NCBI GenBank assembly: GCA_964458805.1
Contig: CAYWKH010000060.1
Coordinates: forward strand, 1-12,986
DNA: 12,986 bases
Direction: 5' to 3'
DNA from: JAAYLU01 sp964458805
GTDB taxonomy: Bacteria; Synergistota; Synergistia; Synergistales; Aminobacteriaceae
Part shown: one piece after another, positions 1 to 7,458 of the stretch
Position numbering within the stretch: position 1 is the first letter of the stretch
Layout: each line of letters begins with the position of its first letter
Position numbers and translations under genes: made by a program
The notes under the pieces: generated by a model
Seen by the model: the letters and a program-made list of their open reading frames with translations, nothing else
What the model was told of the DNA's origin: nothing
Database searches by the model: none

Positions 1-27
1 TCCCTCCTCCCTTCGGTCGTCGGGATG
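1..27 (-). repeat. Dispersed repeat copy, inverted relative to 10414-10440
   Basis: These 27 bases are the exact reverse complement of 10414-10440; the match ends at base 28. On the minus strand the unit reads CATCCCGACGACCGAAGG followed by a GGAGGAGGGA purine tail. The copy begins at the window edge, so it probably extends further left. It lies 83 bp beyond the 3' end of the cbiA gene. The other copy also lies just past a gene end, which is typical of intergenic dispersed repeats. Its function is unknown. Confidence 0.8.
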
Positions 28-39
28 GCCATAGGCAGG

Positions 40-71
40 CGACCGAACGGGCGCTTTTTCCGTTCGAGTCG
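40..71. repeat. Stem-loop downstream of cbiA
   Basis: The arms CGAACGG (44-50) and CCGTTCG (60-66) are perfectly complementary around a 9-base loop. The stem extends by CGAC (40-43) with GTCG (68-71) if A67 is bulged. It sits about 40 bp past the stop codon of the minus-strand cbiA gene and could stabilise or end that transcript. On the minus strand, however, no T-tract follows it, so it is not a canonical intrinsic terminator. The five Ts are in the loop. Confidence 0.4.
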
Positions 72-110
72 ATCGCTTAGGCTGCATGCGCCTGGCCGCG
101 CGGCGACCTC

Positions 111-1493
111 TCACTTCCTCCCCTTGTACTCCTCCGCGCGTTGGATGAAGCGCTCGGGCAGGGATGGGTTCGAGCCGAAGTGGACGGTCAGGAAGCTCGC
201 GAAGGCGTTCTTCCTGGCCAGTCCGTCGCGGACGGTCCTCTCCCCCTTCTCCAGGCGCAGGGAGAACAGGTCGTCGTTGCCGCCGCTGTCGTAGGAGAAG
301 TAGTGGAACATGCGGCCTCGAAGCTCCGTCCCATTCACGCCAGGGAGGGCGGCGCGCTCGAGCCTCCCGTCCCAGTAGCCCAGGGCCTGGCGGCGCTCCT
401 CCGACCGCGCGGTGCCGGGGAACACGCCGGCCATCTCGTGGACGGCCCCGGAGCCGTCGACAAGCCGCTCCACCAGGTAGACCAGCCCGGCGCCATCGGC
501 AAGCACCGGCATCCCCGCGTCCGCCGCCGCCCTCAGATCCGCCCGCAGCGCGGCGTTGTCCTCCAGCCCTTGGGCGTACTCGTCGGGCATGCCGCCTCCG
601 ATGTAGACCCCTCCAACTCCGGGAGGGAGGGATCTGTCGCTCAGGGGGCTGAAGGGGACCAGCTCCGCCCCCAGATGCTCCAGTATGTCCAGGTTGTCGC
701 GGTCGTAGAAGCTGAAGGCGTCGTCCTTTGCGATGGCGATCCCGGCCCGGACTCCCCGCGCGGGGCCGGCGAAGACGGTGGCGCGGAAGGGCGGCAGCGA
801 GGGCGACTCGCGCGCGACCTTGAGCAGAGCCTCTACGTCCACGTGCTTCGCGATGAGGTTCGCCGACCCCGTTATCAATCCGTCGCCGCCACGCGACTCG
901 TCGGGCAGGGCGAGCCCCATGCGGCGCTCCGGCACGACTATTCCGGCGTCCTGAGGAAGCCAGCCCAGCACATCGATGCCGACGTCCTCCTCTATGGCGT
1001 GTTTCAACAGACGGTAGTGCCCCTCAGAGCCGAGTCCGTTCAGTATCACGCCGCACAGACGCACATCTGGGTCGAAATCCGCGAAGCCGAGCACGACCGC
1101 CGCCGCGCTCCGTCCCATGCCACGCCCGTTCACCATCAGCACCACCGGCGCGTCCAGCTCCCTGGCCAGGTCCGCGGTGCTTCCGCGTTCATCCGGCGGG
1201 GCCGCGCCGTCGTACAGCCCCATCACCCCCTCGATCACGGAGAGATCCGCCCCGGTCGCGGCCCGCGCGAACAGCTCGCGAACTCCGTCGCCGGAGAGCA
1301 TCATGGTGTCCAGGTTGCGGCAGGGACGCCGCGCAGCCAGCGTGTGATAGGCCGGGTCGATGAAGTCCTGCCCGGCCTTGAACGGCTGCACGGCCATCCC
1401 CCTCGAGCGCAGCAGGTCCAGCAGCCCGGCGGTGAAGACGGTCTTCCCCGAGCCGCTGCACGTCCCGGCTATCACGAGGCGCGGGAAGCTCAC
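111..1493 (-). CDS. cbiA: Cobyrinate a,c-diamide synthase (CbiA/CobB family), glutaminase Cys absent
   Basis: This 460-residue protein has the family's usual length and would amidate the a and c side chains of cobyrinic acid in cytosolic B12 synthesis, using ATP and glutamine. The N-terminal synthetase domain has a P-loop (GTCSGSGKT, 10-18), KAGQDFIDPAYH (39-50) and VVPERRMGL (186-194). The C-terminal glutaminase-like domain has GGGMPDEYA (299-307), FHYFSY (396-401) and HFGS (438-441). The nucleophile-elbow motif AECGGL is replaced by ADGAGL (332-337), so the catalytic Cys is missing. It may use free ammonia or have changed role. The start is GTG: its GTGA overlaps the TGA of the upstream adenosyltransferase gene, and an AGGGGG ribosome site lies 9 bases before it. 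The frame stays open further upstream, but that stretch is only the out-of-frame adenosyltransferase gene. Confidence 0.88.
   Translation of the reverse strand: MSFPRLVIAGTCSGSGKTVFTAGLLDLLRSRGMAVQPFKAGQDFIDPAYHTLAARRPCRNLDTMMLSGDGVRELFARAATGADLSVIEGVMGLYDGAAPPDERGSTADLARELDAPVVLMVNGRGMGRSAAAVVLGFADFDPDVRLCGVILNGLGSEGHYRLLKHAIEEDVGIDVLGWLPQDAGIVVPERRMGLALPDESRGGDGLITGSANLIAKHVDVEALLKVARESPSLPPFRATVFAGPARGVRAGIAIAKDDAFSFYDRDNLDILEHLGAELVPFSPLSDRSLPPGVGGVYIGGGMPDEYAQGLEDNAALRADLRAAADAGMPVLADGAGLVYLVERLVDGSGAVHEMAGVFPGTARSEERRQALGYWDGRLERAALPGVNGTELRGRMFHYFSYDSGGNDDLFSLRLEKGERTVRDGLARKNAFASFLTVHFGSNPSLPERFIQRAEEYKGRK
483..500 (-). other. Degenerate glutaminase nucleophile elbow in CbiA (Cys replaced by Gly)
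   Basis: The codons read GCC GAT GGC GCC GGG CTG, giving ADGAGL where class I glutaminase domains of the CobB/CobQ type have AECGGL. The Cys codon position is GGC (Gly334) and the next residue is Ala. Several bases differ from a typical GAG TGC GGC, so one base-calling error does not explain it. Confidence 0.75.
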
Positions 1494-2017
1494 TTCTCTA
1501 TCCCCCTTCGGGCCTGCACGCCGGCGGAGAAGTAGTGCCGAACCTCCCTCATCTCGGTCACCAGGTCGGCGCGCCCGGTCACGGCCTCGGTCGCGCCCCT
1601 GCCCGTGAGCACGAGCTCCACCCCGGACGGGCGAGCGTCGATCAGGGCGAGCACGTCCTCCACGGAGAGCACGCCGATCATCGCCGCCACGTTTATCTCG
1701 TCCGCCACCACGAGGTCGTAATCCCCCGAGGCCAGCGCCGACCGCAGAAACTCGAGCCCCTCCGCGGCCTTCCGCCTGTCCTCGTCGGTGACCGGCGAGC
1801 CGATTCTCCTGTCCCCTCCGAAGGTGCGAACCGTCACCAGATCCCCAAGGGACTTCAGCGCCCTGTGCTCGCTGTAGTCCGGATTTTTCAGAAACTGCAC
1901 CAGCAGCGCCCTCATACCGGCCCCCGCGGCCCGCAGGATCAGGCCGAGCGCGGCCGTGGTCTTGCCCTTTCCGCTGCCCGTGTACACCTGGACGTATCCC
2001 GTCTTCTCCATCCGCAT
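1490..2017 (-). CDS. cobO: Cob(I)alamin/cob(I)yrinate adenosyltransferase (CobO/BtuR family)
   Basis: This 175-residue cytosolic enzyme transfers adenosyl from ATP to the cobalt of cob(I)yrinate diamide or cobalamin. The nucleotide-binding loop is TGSGKGKTTAALG (13-25). Family signatures follow: VVADEINVA, VLTGRGA, ADLVTEM and a C-terminal QARRGIEK, close to the usual AQKGIE ending. The length fits the CobO type. ATG 2017 has GGGGAGG only about 2 bases upstream; the in-frame ATG at 2011 is about 8 bases from the same GGAGG and may be the true start, two residues shorter. It is first in a two-gene unit, and the next gene (cbiA) overlaps it by 4 bp, implying translational coupling. A TATAAT box lies about 20 bp upstream. 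The other B12 genes are not in view. Confidence 0.92.
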   Translation of the reverse strand: MRMEKTGYVQVYTGSGKGKTTAALGLILRAAGAGMRALLVQFLKNPDYSEHRALKSLGDLVTVRTFGGDRRIGSPVTDEDRRKAAEGLEFLRSALASGDYDLVVADEINVAAMIGVLSVEDVLALIDARPSGVELVLTGRGATEAVTGRADLVTEMREVRHYFSAGVQARRGIEK

Positions 2018-2037
2018 CCCCTCCCCTTGCTCGCACC

Positions 2038-2043
2038 ATTATA
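2038..2043 (-). promoter_or_regulatory. Candidate -10 box for the cobO-cbiA unit
   Basis: The minus strand reads a perfect TATAAT here, predicting a transcript start near 2031 and a leader of only about 14 bases before ATG 2017. No convincing -35 is seen at 16-18 bp. The short leader leaves no room for a cobalamin riboswitch. Confidence 0.5.
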
Positions 2044-2101
2044 CGGCCTGCGGAGGGCTTTCGCACTTTTCTGACGAACCGAGTACGACGCTCTGCTTCT
2101 G

Positions 2102-2110
2102 TGATACAAT
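2102..2110 (+). promoter_or_regulatory. Candidate extended -10 promoter for the DUF3160 gene
   Basis: TGATACAAT matches the extended -10 form TGnTATAAT with one mismatch. No clear -35 is visible at the usual spacing, which extended -10 promoters tolerate. It predicts a leader of about 130 bases before the ATG at 2247. Together with the minus-strand TATAAT at 2038-2043 it makes 2018-2246 a divergent promoter region. Confidence 0.4.
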
Positions 2111-2183
2111 GCGATCATCGAACGGAGGGGGCGAGCGCGTCCACGGCGCAGCGAAGAGCCGCGAGCGTCTCTGGCGCATCCAG

Positions 2184-2199
2184 GGGACGCGCGCGTCCC
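2184..2199. repeat. 16-bp perfect palindrome in the DUF3160 leader
   Basis: GGGACGCGCGCGTCCC is its own reverse complement and lies 48 bp before the ATG at 2247. It could be a dimeric regulator site or an mRNA hairpin. In such GC-rich DNA it may also have arisen by chance. Confidence 0.35.
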
Positions 2200-2246
2200 G
2201 AGCGCCGCACCCCCGGCCAGTCCAGGCATAACGAGGAGGGATTTGT

Positions 2247-4667
2247 ATGAGACGGAAGTCGTCGCCAAAGTTCGTGGGGCGGGCGATACGCGCGGTCATG
2301 CTCGCGAGCATGCTCGTGCTCTTCGCCGCGTTCCCGCAGGAGTGCGCCGCCGCGCCGAAGAAGATCGCGCTCTCCGAGGTGGAGCTGAAGGACTTCTCCA
2401 GCGTCCCGGCGAAGGTTAAGCTGACCGCCAAGCCCGCGTTCAGCGACTCCGCCTTCCCGCTTGAGAAGGCGATCAACCTCAGGCAGGTCGAGGAGATGGT
2501 GGGCAAGCTGACGAAGGCGCAGAGGGAGGCGCTGCAGAAGAACCGCTTCATCCTGCTGTCGAAGAGAGCCTCGTGGCCATTCCCCTCCTACGGCATGAAC
2601 GACGAGATGCTCAGCAACTTCGAAGGTATCGGCGGAGTGGCCGACCCGTCGATGCGCGAGCCGTGGAACACGCGCCTGGTCGGCCCGGACGTCTTCCTTC
2701 ACGCCCTGCACACCTTCTTCTCGAAGAGACTGGAGGCAATGGAGGGGGGCGAGCTGCTGGGAGGGGTCCAGTCGTTGCTGGCCGATCTTTACGCCAGTGT
2801 CTCCACCCTGCGCAAGGAGGCGTCCAAGCCGAACCAGGCGCTCTGGGAGCGGCTGCAGGCGCAGATTCTAGTCCCGCTGATACTCGCGGAGAACTGCTAC
2901 GAGAGCTACCAGGGCGAGTGGCTCCCCCCGGAGGAGGAGCCCGAGGTGGACACGCTAGAGAACGCGCTCGCCCTCCTGAAGAAGCACGCCGCCGGACTGA
3001 CGAAGACAGGCGCCCGGAACGTCGCGGAGGAGCTACGCCGGATCTACGCGGCGGACTCCGCGAACGCCGGTCTGCTGGGGCTGGTCCCCGCCTACCCGTC
3101 CGCCTCGGTCGACTACACCCAGTTCACCCCCAGGGGGCACTACGAGCGCTCATCCCGCAGCAGGGCCTACTTCCGCGCGATGATCTGGCTCGGACAGATC
3201 GGCTGGAGGCTGGCCGACGATTCCGGGGCCACCGACGCCCTGAACTTCGCGCTGGCCATTTCGAGGGCCGGAGACGCCCTCAATGCGTGGTCGAGGGTGA
3301 TGGAGGTCTCCTGCTTCTTCGTCGGCTACCCTGACGCGGCGAGCTACGCCGAGTGGAGCGGGCTTCTGCTCTCCAGCGCGGGTGTCAAGTCCTTCACAGC
3401 GGACACCTGCGGCGACGCCGCGGTGATAGAGCGGGTCAAGAAGGCCGCCGTGAAGCTTGCGCCGTCGATTCCGCACTTCGCCGACCTCTTCTCCCCGTCC
3501 GCCACGGAGGTGCTCTGCGTCTTCCCGCAGCGCTTCACCATCCCCTGGCTGATCACCGACAGCCTGACCTACAAGAGGGGCGTCGCCGAGGACCTCCCGG
3601 TGCTGTTCTCCAGCCTCTGGGTCGCCGCCCTGGCCGGGAACCGCCACGCCCTGGACCTGCTGCCGAGGCAGGTCCCCCTCAGCCTGCAGGCCCTCCCGGC
3701 CGCCGCCGAGGACGGCGCTCCGTCTACCAAGGGGGACGAGCCCGCGCCCAAGGAGTACCTCAAGAAGGTGACGGAGGCGCTGCCCAGGGCCATAGAGGCG
3801 CTTCGCGGCAGGCTGGCGAAGGCGCCCGAGTCCGCCTGGTTCAGCTCGATGGGCACCGCGTGGATGCATCTGCTGGGGACGCTTGCGTCCAACTTCGGCA
3901 AGGGGTACCCGCTGTACATGCAGGGATCCCTGTTCGCCGCCAAGCAGCTGGAGACCCAGCTCGGTTCGTACTCCGAGCTGCGCCACGACACGATCCTGTA
4001 CGAGAAGCCGAACTACGCCGAGCTCGGGGACGGGTGGGAGGAGGAGCCTCCCAAGCCTCTTCCGATGGGCCTTGTCGAGCCCAACCTGCCCTTCTGGGGC
4101 GAGCTGCTGAGGGTGGTGGACTACATAGCGGATGGGTTCGAGGAGAACGACCTGTTCCCGAGCGACCTTGAGGAGTTCGGCGCTCTGACCACGTTCCGCG
4201 ACACAGTGAGCCGCTGCGGCAAGCTGGCGGCCAAGCAGCTCCAGGGCAACCCTCTCACGGAGGAGGAGTACGAGTTCATACGGCTGTTCTCCCTGGACTA
4301 CATGGCCGCGGCGGCGGACGGCTACGGCGGGGTGCCTCCGATCGACGTCTACCGTTCGGCGCTCGTGGTCGACATCCAGACCGGCAACCTAAGCCCGGAC
4401 GCGATAGGCTCGCCTGTCATTCTCTACCAGGCAGTCGCGGAGCCCTCGATCATGCTGGCGCTGGTTGGCAACGAGAAGACCCCCAGGGTGCTGATCGGCA
4501 TGGCCTTCGACCACAGGGAGTTCTTCGCCCCGCACGGCCGCAGGCTGACCGACAGCGCATGGAAGAAGAGGGTGTACGACAAGTACGGCGAGAACGGCGA
4601 GCTTCGCAAGGGCAAGGCCGCGCCCCTGCCGGAGAAGAACTTCTGGTACGACGGCCTGCGCCCCTGA
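2247..4667 (+). CDS. Exported DUF3160 family protein
   Basis: This 806-residue protein begins with a Sec-type signal peptide: basic MRRKSSPKFVGR, a hydrophobic stretch at about 14-29, and a likely cut after AAA near residue 36. There is no lipobox Cys, so it is probably periplasmic or released. The N-terminal part has the family's pattern (GPDVFLHALHTFFSKRLEAME, split here only for position: about 149-169). The C-terminal part has ALVVDIQTGNLSPDAIGSP, an MAFDHREF segment and RLTDSAWKK, as in other DUF3160 proteins. The family's function is unknown; the fold appears largely helical. The start is fixed by AGGAGG 8 bases before the ATG. It is a single-gene unit, with its own promoter region and a strong terminator after it, and shows no link to the arn operon that follows. 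Confidence 0.85.
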   Translation: MRRKSSPKFVGRAIRAVMLASMLVLFAAFPQECAAAPKKIALSEVELKDFSSVPAKVKLTAKPAFSDSAFPLEKAINLRQVEEMVGKLTKAQREALQKNRFILLSKRASWPFPSYGMNDEMLSNFEGIGGVADPSMREPWNTRLVGPDVFLHALHTFFSKRLEAMEGGELLGGVQSLLADLYASVSTLRKEASKPNQALWERLQAQILVPLILAENCYESYQGEWLPPEEEPEVDTLENALALLKKHAAGLTKTGARNVAEELRRIYAADSANAGLLGLVPAYPSASVDYTQFTPRGHYERSSRSRAYFRAMIWLGQIGWRLADDSGATDALNFALAISRAGDALNAWSRVMEVSCFFVGYPDAASYAEWSGLLLSSAGVKSFTADTCGDAAVIERVKKAAVKLAPSIPHFADLFSPSATEVLCVFPQRFTIPWLITDSLTYKRGVAEDLPVLFSSLWVAALAGNRHALDLLPRQVPLSLQALPAAAEDGAPSTKGDEPAPKEYLKKVTEALPRAIEALRGRLAKAPESAWFSSMGTAWMHLLGTLASNFGKGYPLYMQGSLFAAKQLETQLGSYSELRHDTILYEKPNYAELGDGWEEEPPKPLPMGLVEPNLPFWGELLRVVDYIADGFEENDLFPSDLEEFGALTTFRDTVSRCGKLAAKQLQGNPLTEEEYEFIRLFSLDYMAAAADGYGGVPPIDVYRSALVVDIQTGNLSPDAIGSPVILYQAVAEPSIMLALVGNEKTPRVLIGMAFDHREFFAPHGRRLTDSAWKKRVYDKYGENGELRKGKAAPLPEKNFWYDGLRP

Positions 4668-4713
4668 GAAGTCGCGGGCGCACGGCGGCCCTTTGAAAAG
4701 CGGCTGACGCATA

Positions 4714-4747
4714 GGCCTCCTCCCCTTCGCCGGGGGGAGGCCGTTTT
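4714..4747 (+). terminator. Intrinsic terminator after the DUF3160 gene
   Basis: GGCCTCCTCCC (4714-4724) pairs with GGGGGGAGGCC (4732-4742), with one G-T pair, around a CTTCGCC loop, and GTTTTCTC follows. It lies 47 bp after the stop codon and separates the DUF3160 transcript from the arn operon. Confidence 0.88.
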
Positions 4748-4776
4748 CTCGCCCGCGGGCTGCCACAAACGCTCCG

Positions 4777-4791
4777 AATTCATGTAGAATT
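4777..4791 (+). promoter_or_regulatory. Candidate arn operon -10 box within an inverted repeat
   Basis: TAGAAT at 4785-4790 is a plausible -10 box for the arn operon, 36 bp before arnT. The only -35-like sequence is CTGCCA at 4760-4765, with a long 19-bp gap. The box overlaps a perfect inverted repeat AATTC-ATGTA-GAATT (4777-4791), which could be an operator. No PmrA-type CTTAAT direct repeat is present. Confidence 0.35.
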
Positions 4792-4826
4792 GCTGTGCTG
4801 GACTATCCGACAGTGAGGTCGATTGA

Positions 4827-6488
4827 ATGAACAACTCTCGTCTTTCCCCATGGAAGAGCGCGCTGCTCGCTCTGGGGCTGCTGTTCGTCTACTTTTACGG
4901 CCTGGGCGCCCACGGGCTGCTGGAGCCGGACGAGGGCAGGTATTCGGAGATCCCCCGCGAGATGATGGAGAGCGGGGACTTCGTGACGCCCCGCCTGAAC
5001 TACGTGAAGTACTTCGAGAAGCCCGTCCTGCACTACTGGCTGACCGCGGCGTCGATGAAGATCCTCGGCGAGAGCGAGTTCGCGGGGCGCTTCTGGCCTG
5101 CGACCCTGGCCCTGTCGGGCGCGGCAGCGGTCTGGGTAGCGGCGCGACGGCTCCACGGACCGCGCGGGGCCCTCTACTCATCCGCCGTGCTCGGGGCCGG
5201 CCTGCTCTACTTCGCAGTCGGGCGCATCAACATCATCGACATGACCCTGTCGTTCTTCATGTCCCTGTCCTTCATCGGGCTGTGGTTCGCGGTGCGCGAC
5301 GGGGAGCGCGGACGCCTCGCGCCGGTGCTGGTCTTTCACGCCGGGATGGCGCTTGCGGTGCTGTCGAAGGGGCTGGTCGGGGTCGTCCTGCCAGCCGCCG
5401 TCCTGGGCGCCTACGCCCTGCTCGTCCGCGACGCGTCCCCGATCCGGCGCGCGCTGGACTGGCGCGGGATCGCCCTCTTTCTCGCGCTGACCGTCCCGTG
5501 GTTCTTCGAGGTCTGCCGCAGGAACCCCGACTTCTTCCACTTCTTCTTCGTGCAGGAGCACTTCCTGCGCTACGCCACCAGGATGCACGGCAGGTACGAG
5601 CCGCACTGGTTCTTCATTCCCATCCTGCTGGTCGGCCTGATCCCGTGGACCGGCCTGCTGCCGGGGGCCCTGGCCTCGGCCCTCCCCCGCCCCCTGCGGA
5701 ACGCGGGGCGCGAGAAGAGGGACGAGCTCTTCCTCCTGCTGTGGTTCGGGGTGATCTTCGTCTTCTTCTCGCTATCGAGCTCCAAGCTGGTCCCGTACAT
5801 CGTCCCGGCGCTCCCGCCGGTCGCGATCCTCATGGGCGGCTACCTGGCCCGCTGCGTGGAGAAGGAGGACATTAAGCGGACGGGGCGCTTCCTGCTGTGG
5901 AACTCCATCCTGCTGGTCCCCTTCATTGCGGCCCTGGTCCTCTACCCCTTCCTCAACGACAGGGAGCCGGCCGGGCTGCTGCTGCCCTACACCCTGCCGG
6001 TGGCGGCCGTGCTGGTGATGACGGTCTACCTGGGGTGGCGGCTCTTCCTTCGCAGGAGGTTCGGCGCGCTGGCCGCCGCGATGTGCCTGATGTCGCTGCT
6101 GACCATGTTCTCGTTCGGCAGGGCTTTCCTGCTGTACGACAGGCTGCTGAGCGCCCGGGACCTGGCGGCCCGCGTAGACGCGATCAGGAGGCCGGGTGAC
6201 GTGGTGGCCCAGTTCGCCGACTACGACCAGGGGCTGCCCTTTTACCTGAAGCAGAGGGTGGTGCTGGTGGACTGGCTTGGGGAGCTGGAGTTCGGGGCGG
6301 CGCAGGAGAGCGACCCGTCGTGGTTCTTGGACGGCGCGGGGCTGGCCGGGCTGTGGAGCGGGGAGCGGCGCGTCATTCTGGTGATGGACGCCGACCGCAG
6401 GGAGCGGGCGGAGGAGCGCATGGGGCTGGCGCTGCCCGACCCCTTCGCCGAGACGCGGGACCGGCTTGTGTTCGTCAACAGGCGCTGA
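4827..6488 (+). CDS. arnT: Undecaprenyl phosphate-alpha-L-Ara4N transferase (ArnT)
   Basis: This 553-residue GT83 membrane enzyme (the E. coli protein is about 550) moves 4-amino-4-deoxy-L-arabinose from undecaprenyl phosphate to lipid A at the outer face of the inner membrane. The first periplasmic loop carries the family signature EPDEGRYSEIPREM (33-46), then TPRLN (54-58) and YFEKPVLHYW (62-71). Asp35 is the expected catalytic acid, and Asp138 in NIIDMTLSF may match the second conserved Asp. About a dozen hydrophobic segments follow, with a soluble C-terminal tail from about residue 430. GAGG lies 11 bases before the ATG. It opens a five-gene operon; in enterobacteria arnT lies near the end of the operon. 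The next gene starts 31 bp later. Another lipid-linked sugar transferase of the same family is possible but unlikely given the neighbours. Confidence 0.93.
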   Translation: MNNSRLSPWKSALLALGLLFVYFYGLGAHGLLEPDEGRYSEIPREMMESGDFVTPRLNYVKYFEKPVLHYWLTAASMKILGESEFAGRFWPATLALSGAAAVWVAARRLHGPRGALYSSAVLGAGLLYFAVGRINIIDMTLSFFMSLSFIGLWFAVRDGERGRLAPVLVFHAGMALAVLSKGLVGVVLPAAVLGAYALLVRDASPIRRALDWRGIALFLALTVPWFFEVCRRNPDFFHFFFVQEHFLRYATRMHGRYEPHWFFIPILLVGLIPWTGLLPGALASALPRPLRNAGREKRDELFLLLWFGVIFVFFSLSSSKLVPYIVPALPPVAILMGGYLARCVEKEDIKRTGRFLLWNSILLVPFIAALVLYPFLNDREPAGLLLPYTLPVAAVLVMTVYLGWRLFLRRRFGALAAAMCLMSLLTMFSFGRAFLLYDRLLSARDLAARVDAIRRPGDVVAQFADYDQGLPFYLKQRVVLVDWLGELEFGAAQESDPSWFLDGAGLAGLWSGERRVILVMDADRRERAEERMGLALPDPFAETRDRLVFVNRR

Positions 6489-6508
6489 GGCCGGGCGGGG
6501 CGAAATTC

Positions 6509-6514
6509 AGGAGG
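6509..6514 (+). promoter_or_regulatory. Ribosome binding site that fixes the arnC start
   Basis: AGGAGG lies 5 bases before ATG 6520. It favours this start over the upstream in-frame ATG at 6466, which would lie inside arnT and add 18 residues unlike any ArnC. Confidence 0.8.
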
Positions 6515-6519
6515 AATAT

Positions 6520-7458
6520 ATGTCCGAAAAGTGCGTAATATCAGTGGTGGTGCCGGTCTACAACGAGGAGGAGTCCCTCCCCCACCTGTGCCCGAGGCTG
6601 CTGGCGGCAATGGACGCCATGGAGCGCCCGTACGAGATCATCTTCGTCAACGACGGCAGCAGGGACTCGTCGCTGAGGCTTCTGCTGGCGTGCCGCGAGG
6701 CCAACCCCGGAAGGGTGCGCGTGATCGACTTCAACGGCAACTTCGGCCAGCACATGGCGATAATGGCGGGCTTCGATCACGCCCGTGGCGATATAATAGT
6801 CACTCTGGACGCGGACCTGCAAAACCCGCCGGAGGAGATTCCTCGCCTCGTGTCGGAGATAGACAGAGGTCACGACGTGGTCGGCACCGTGAGGCAGAAC
6901 CGCCGCGACCCGTGGTTTCGCAGGACGGCGTCGCGCATGGTCAACGCGATAACCAACAGAATAACGGGCCTGAGGCTGAACGACTACGGCTGCATGCTGC
7001 GGGCCTACAGGCGCGACGTGGTGGACATCATAAACCGCAGCTTCGAGAGCACGGTCTTCATCCCCGCGCTTGCGCAGAAGTTCGCTATCGACCCGGTGGA
7101 GATCCCGGTGGCCCACTCGGAGAGGGAGCACGGCACGTCGAAGTACAGTATCTTTCGGCTGATACGCCTGAACTTCGACCTGATGACCGGCTTCTCCCTC
7201 TTCCCCCTGCAGGCCGTGACGATGATCGGGCTCGCGGTCTCGGCGCTCAGCTTCGCCTTCGCGGTCTTCCTGATGCTGCGCAGGCTGATAGTCGGCCCCG
7301 AGGCGGAGGGGGTCTTCACTCTGCTGAACATAAACTTCTTCCTGATGGGGATCACGATGTCCTGCGTGGGCATCACGGGGGAGTACATAGGCCGCATCTA
7401 CCAGGAGGTCAGGAAGCGCCCCCGCTACGTGATCCGCAGGGAGTGGGGCGATGACTGA
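6520..7458 (+). CDS. arnC: Undecaprenyl-phosphate 4-deoxy-4-formamido-L-arabinose transferase (ArnC)
   Basis: This 312-residue GT2 glycosyltransferase transfers the formylated amino sugar from UDP to undecaprenyl phosphate at the cytosolic membrane face. The catalytic domain has SVVVPVYNEEESLP (8-21), FVNDGSRD (42-49) and the metal-binding DADLQNPPEEIP (97-108). VGTVRQNRRDPWFRRTAS (121-138) and NDYGCMLRAYRRDVVD (154-169) follow E. coli ArnC closely. SEREHGTSKYS comes next, then two membrane helices at about 228-256 and 266-292 and a basic tail ending RPRYVIRREWGDD. The resemblance runs along the whole length and separates it from DPM1-type or GtrB-type relatives. Its stop overlaps the next gene's ATG by 8 bp (ATGACTGA), so the two are probably translationally coupled. 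Confidence 0.95.
   Translation: MSEKCVISVVVPVYNEEESLPHLCPRLLAAMDAMERPYEIIFVNDGSRDSSLRLLLACREANPGRVRVIDFNGNFGQHMAIMAGFDHARGDIIVTLDADLQNPPEEIPRLVSEIDRGHDVVGTVRQNRRDPWFRRTASRMVNAITNRITGLRLNDYGCMLRAYRRDVVDIINRSFESTVFIPALAQKFAIDPVEIPVAHSEREHGTSKYSIFRLIRLNFDLMTGFSLFPLQAVTMIGLAVSALSFAFAVFLMLRRLIVGPEAEGVFTLLNINFFLMGITMSCVGITGEYIGRIYQEVRKRPRYVIRREWGDD

Noticed and set aside
141..1535. Long plus-strand open frame opposite cbiA
   Set aside because: It is an antisense shadow of a GC-rich gene with no recognisable domain and no ribosome site that sets it apart.
2018..2037. Cobalamin riboswitch before cobO
   Set aside because: The predicted leader is only about 14 bases and no B12-box sequence was seen in the divergent region.
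1494..2066. N-terminal extension of the CbiA frame to 2066 (651 residues in total)
   Set aside because: The extra 191 residues are Arg/Gly-rich out-of-frame text of the adenosyltransferase gene; GTG 1493 has a ribosome site and yields a family-length protein.
2108..2231. Possible leader peptide upstream of the DUF3160 gene
   Set aside because: The short frame has no ribosome site, its ATG overlaps the predicted -10 box, and the translation is unremarkable.
4668..4826. PmrA box upstream of the arn operon
   Set aside because: No CTTAAT direct repeat or close variant is present in the gap.
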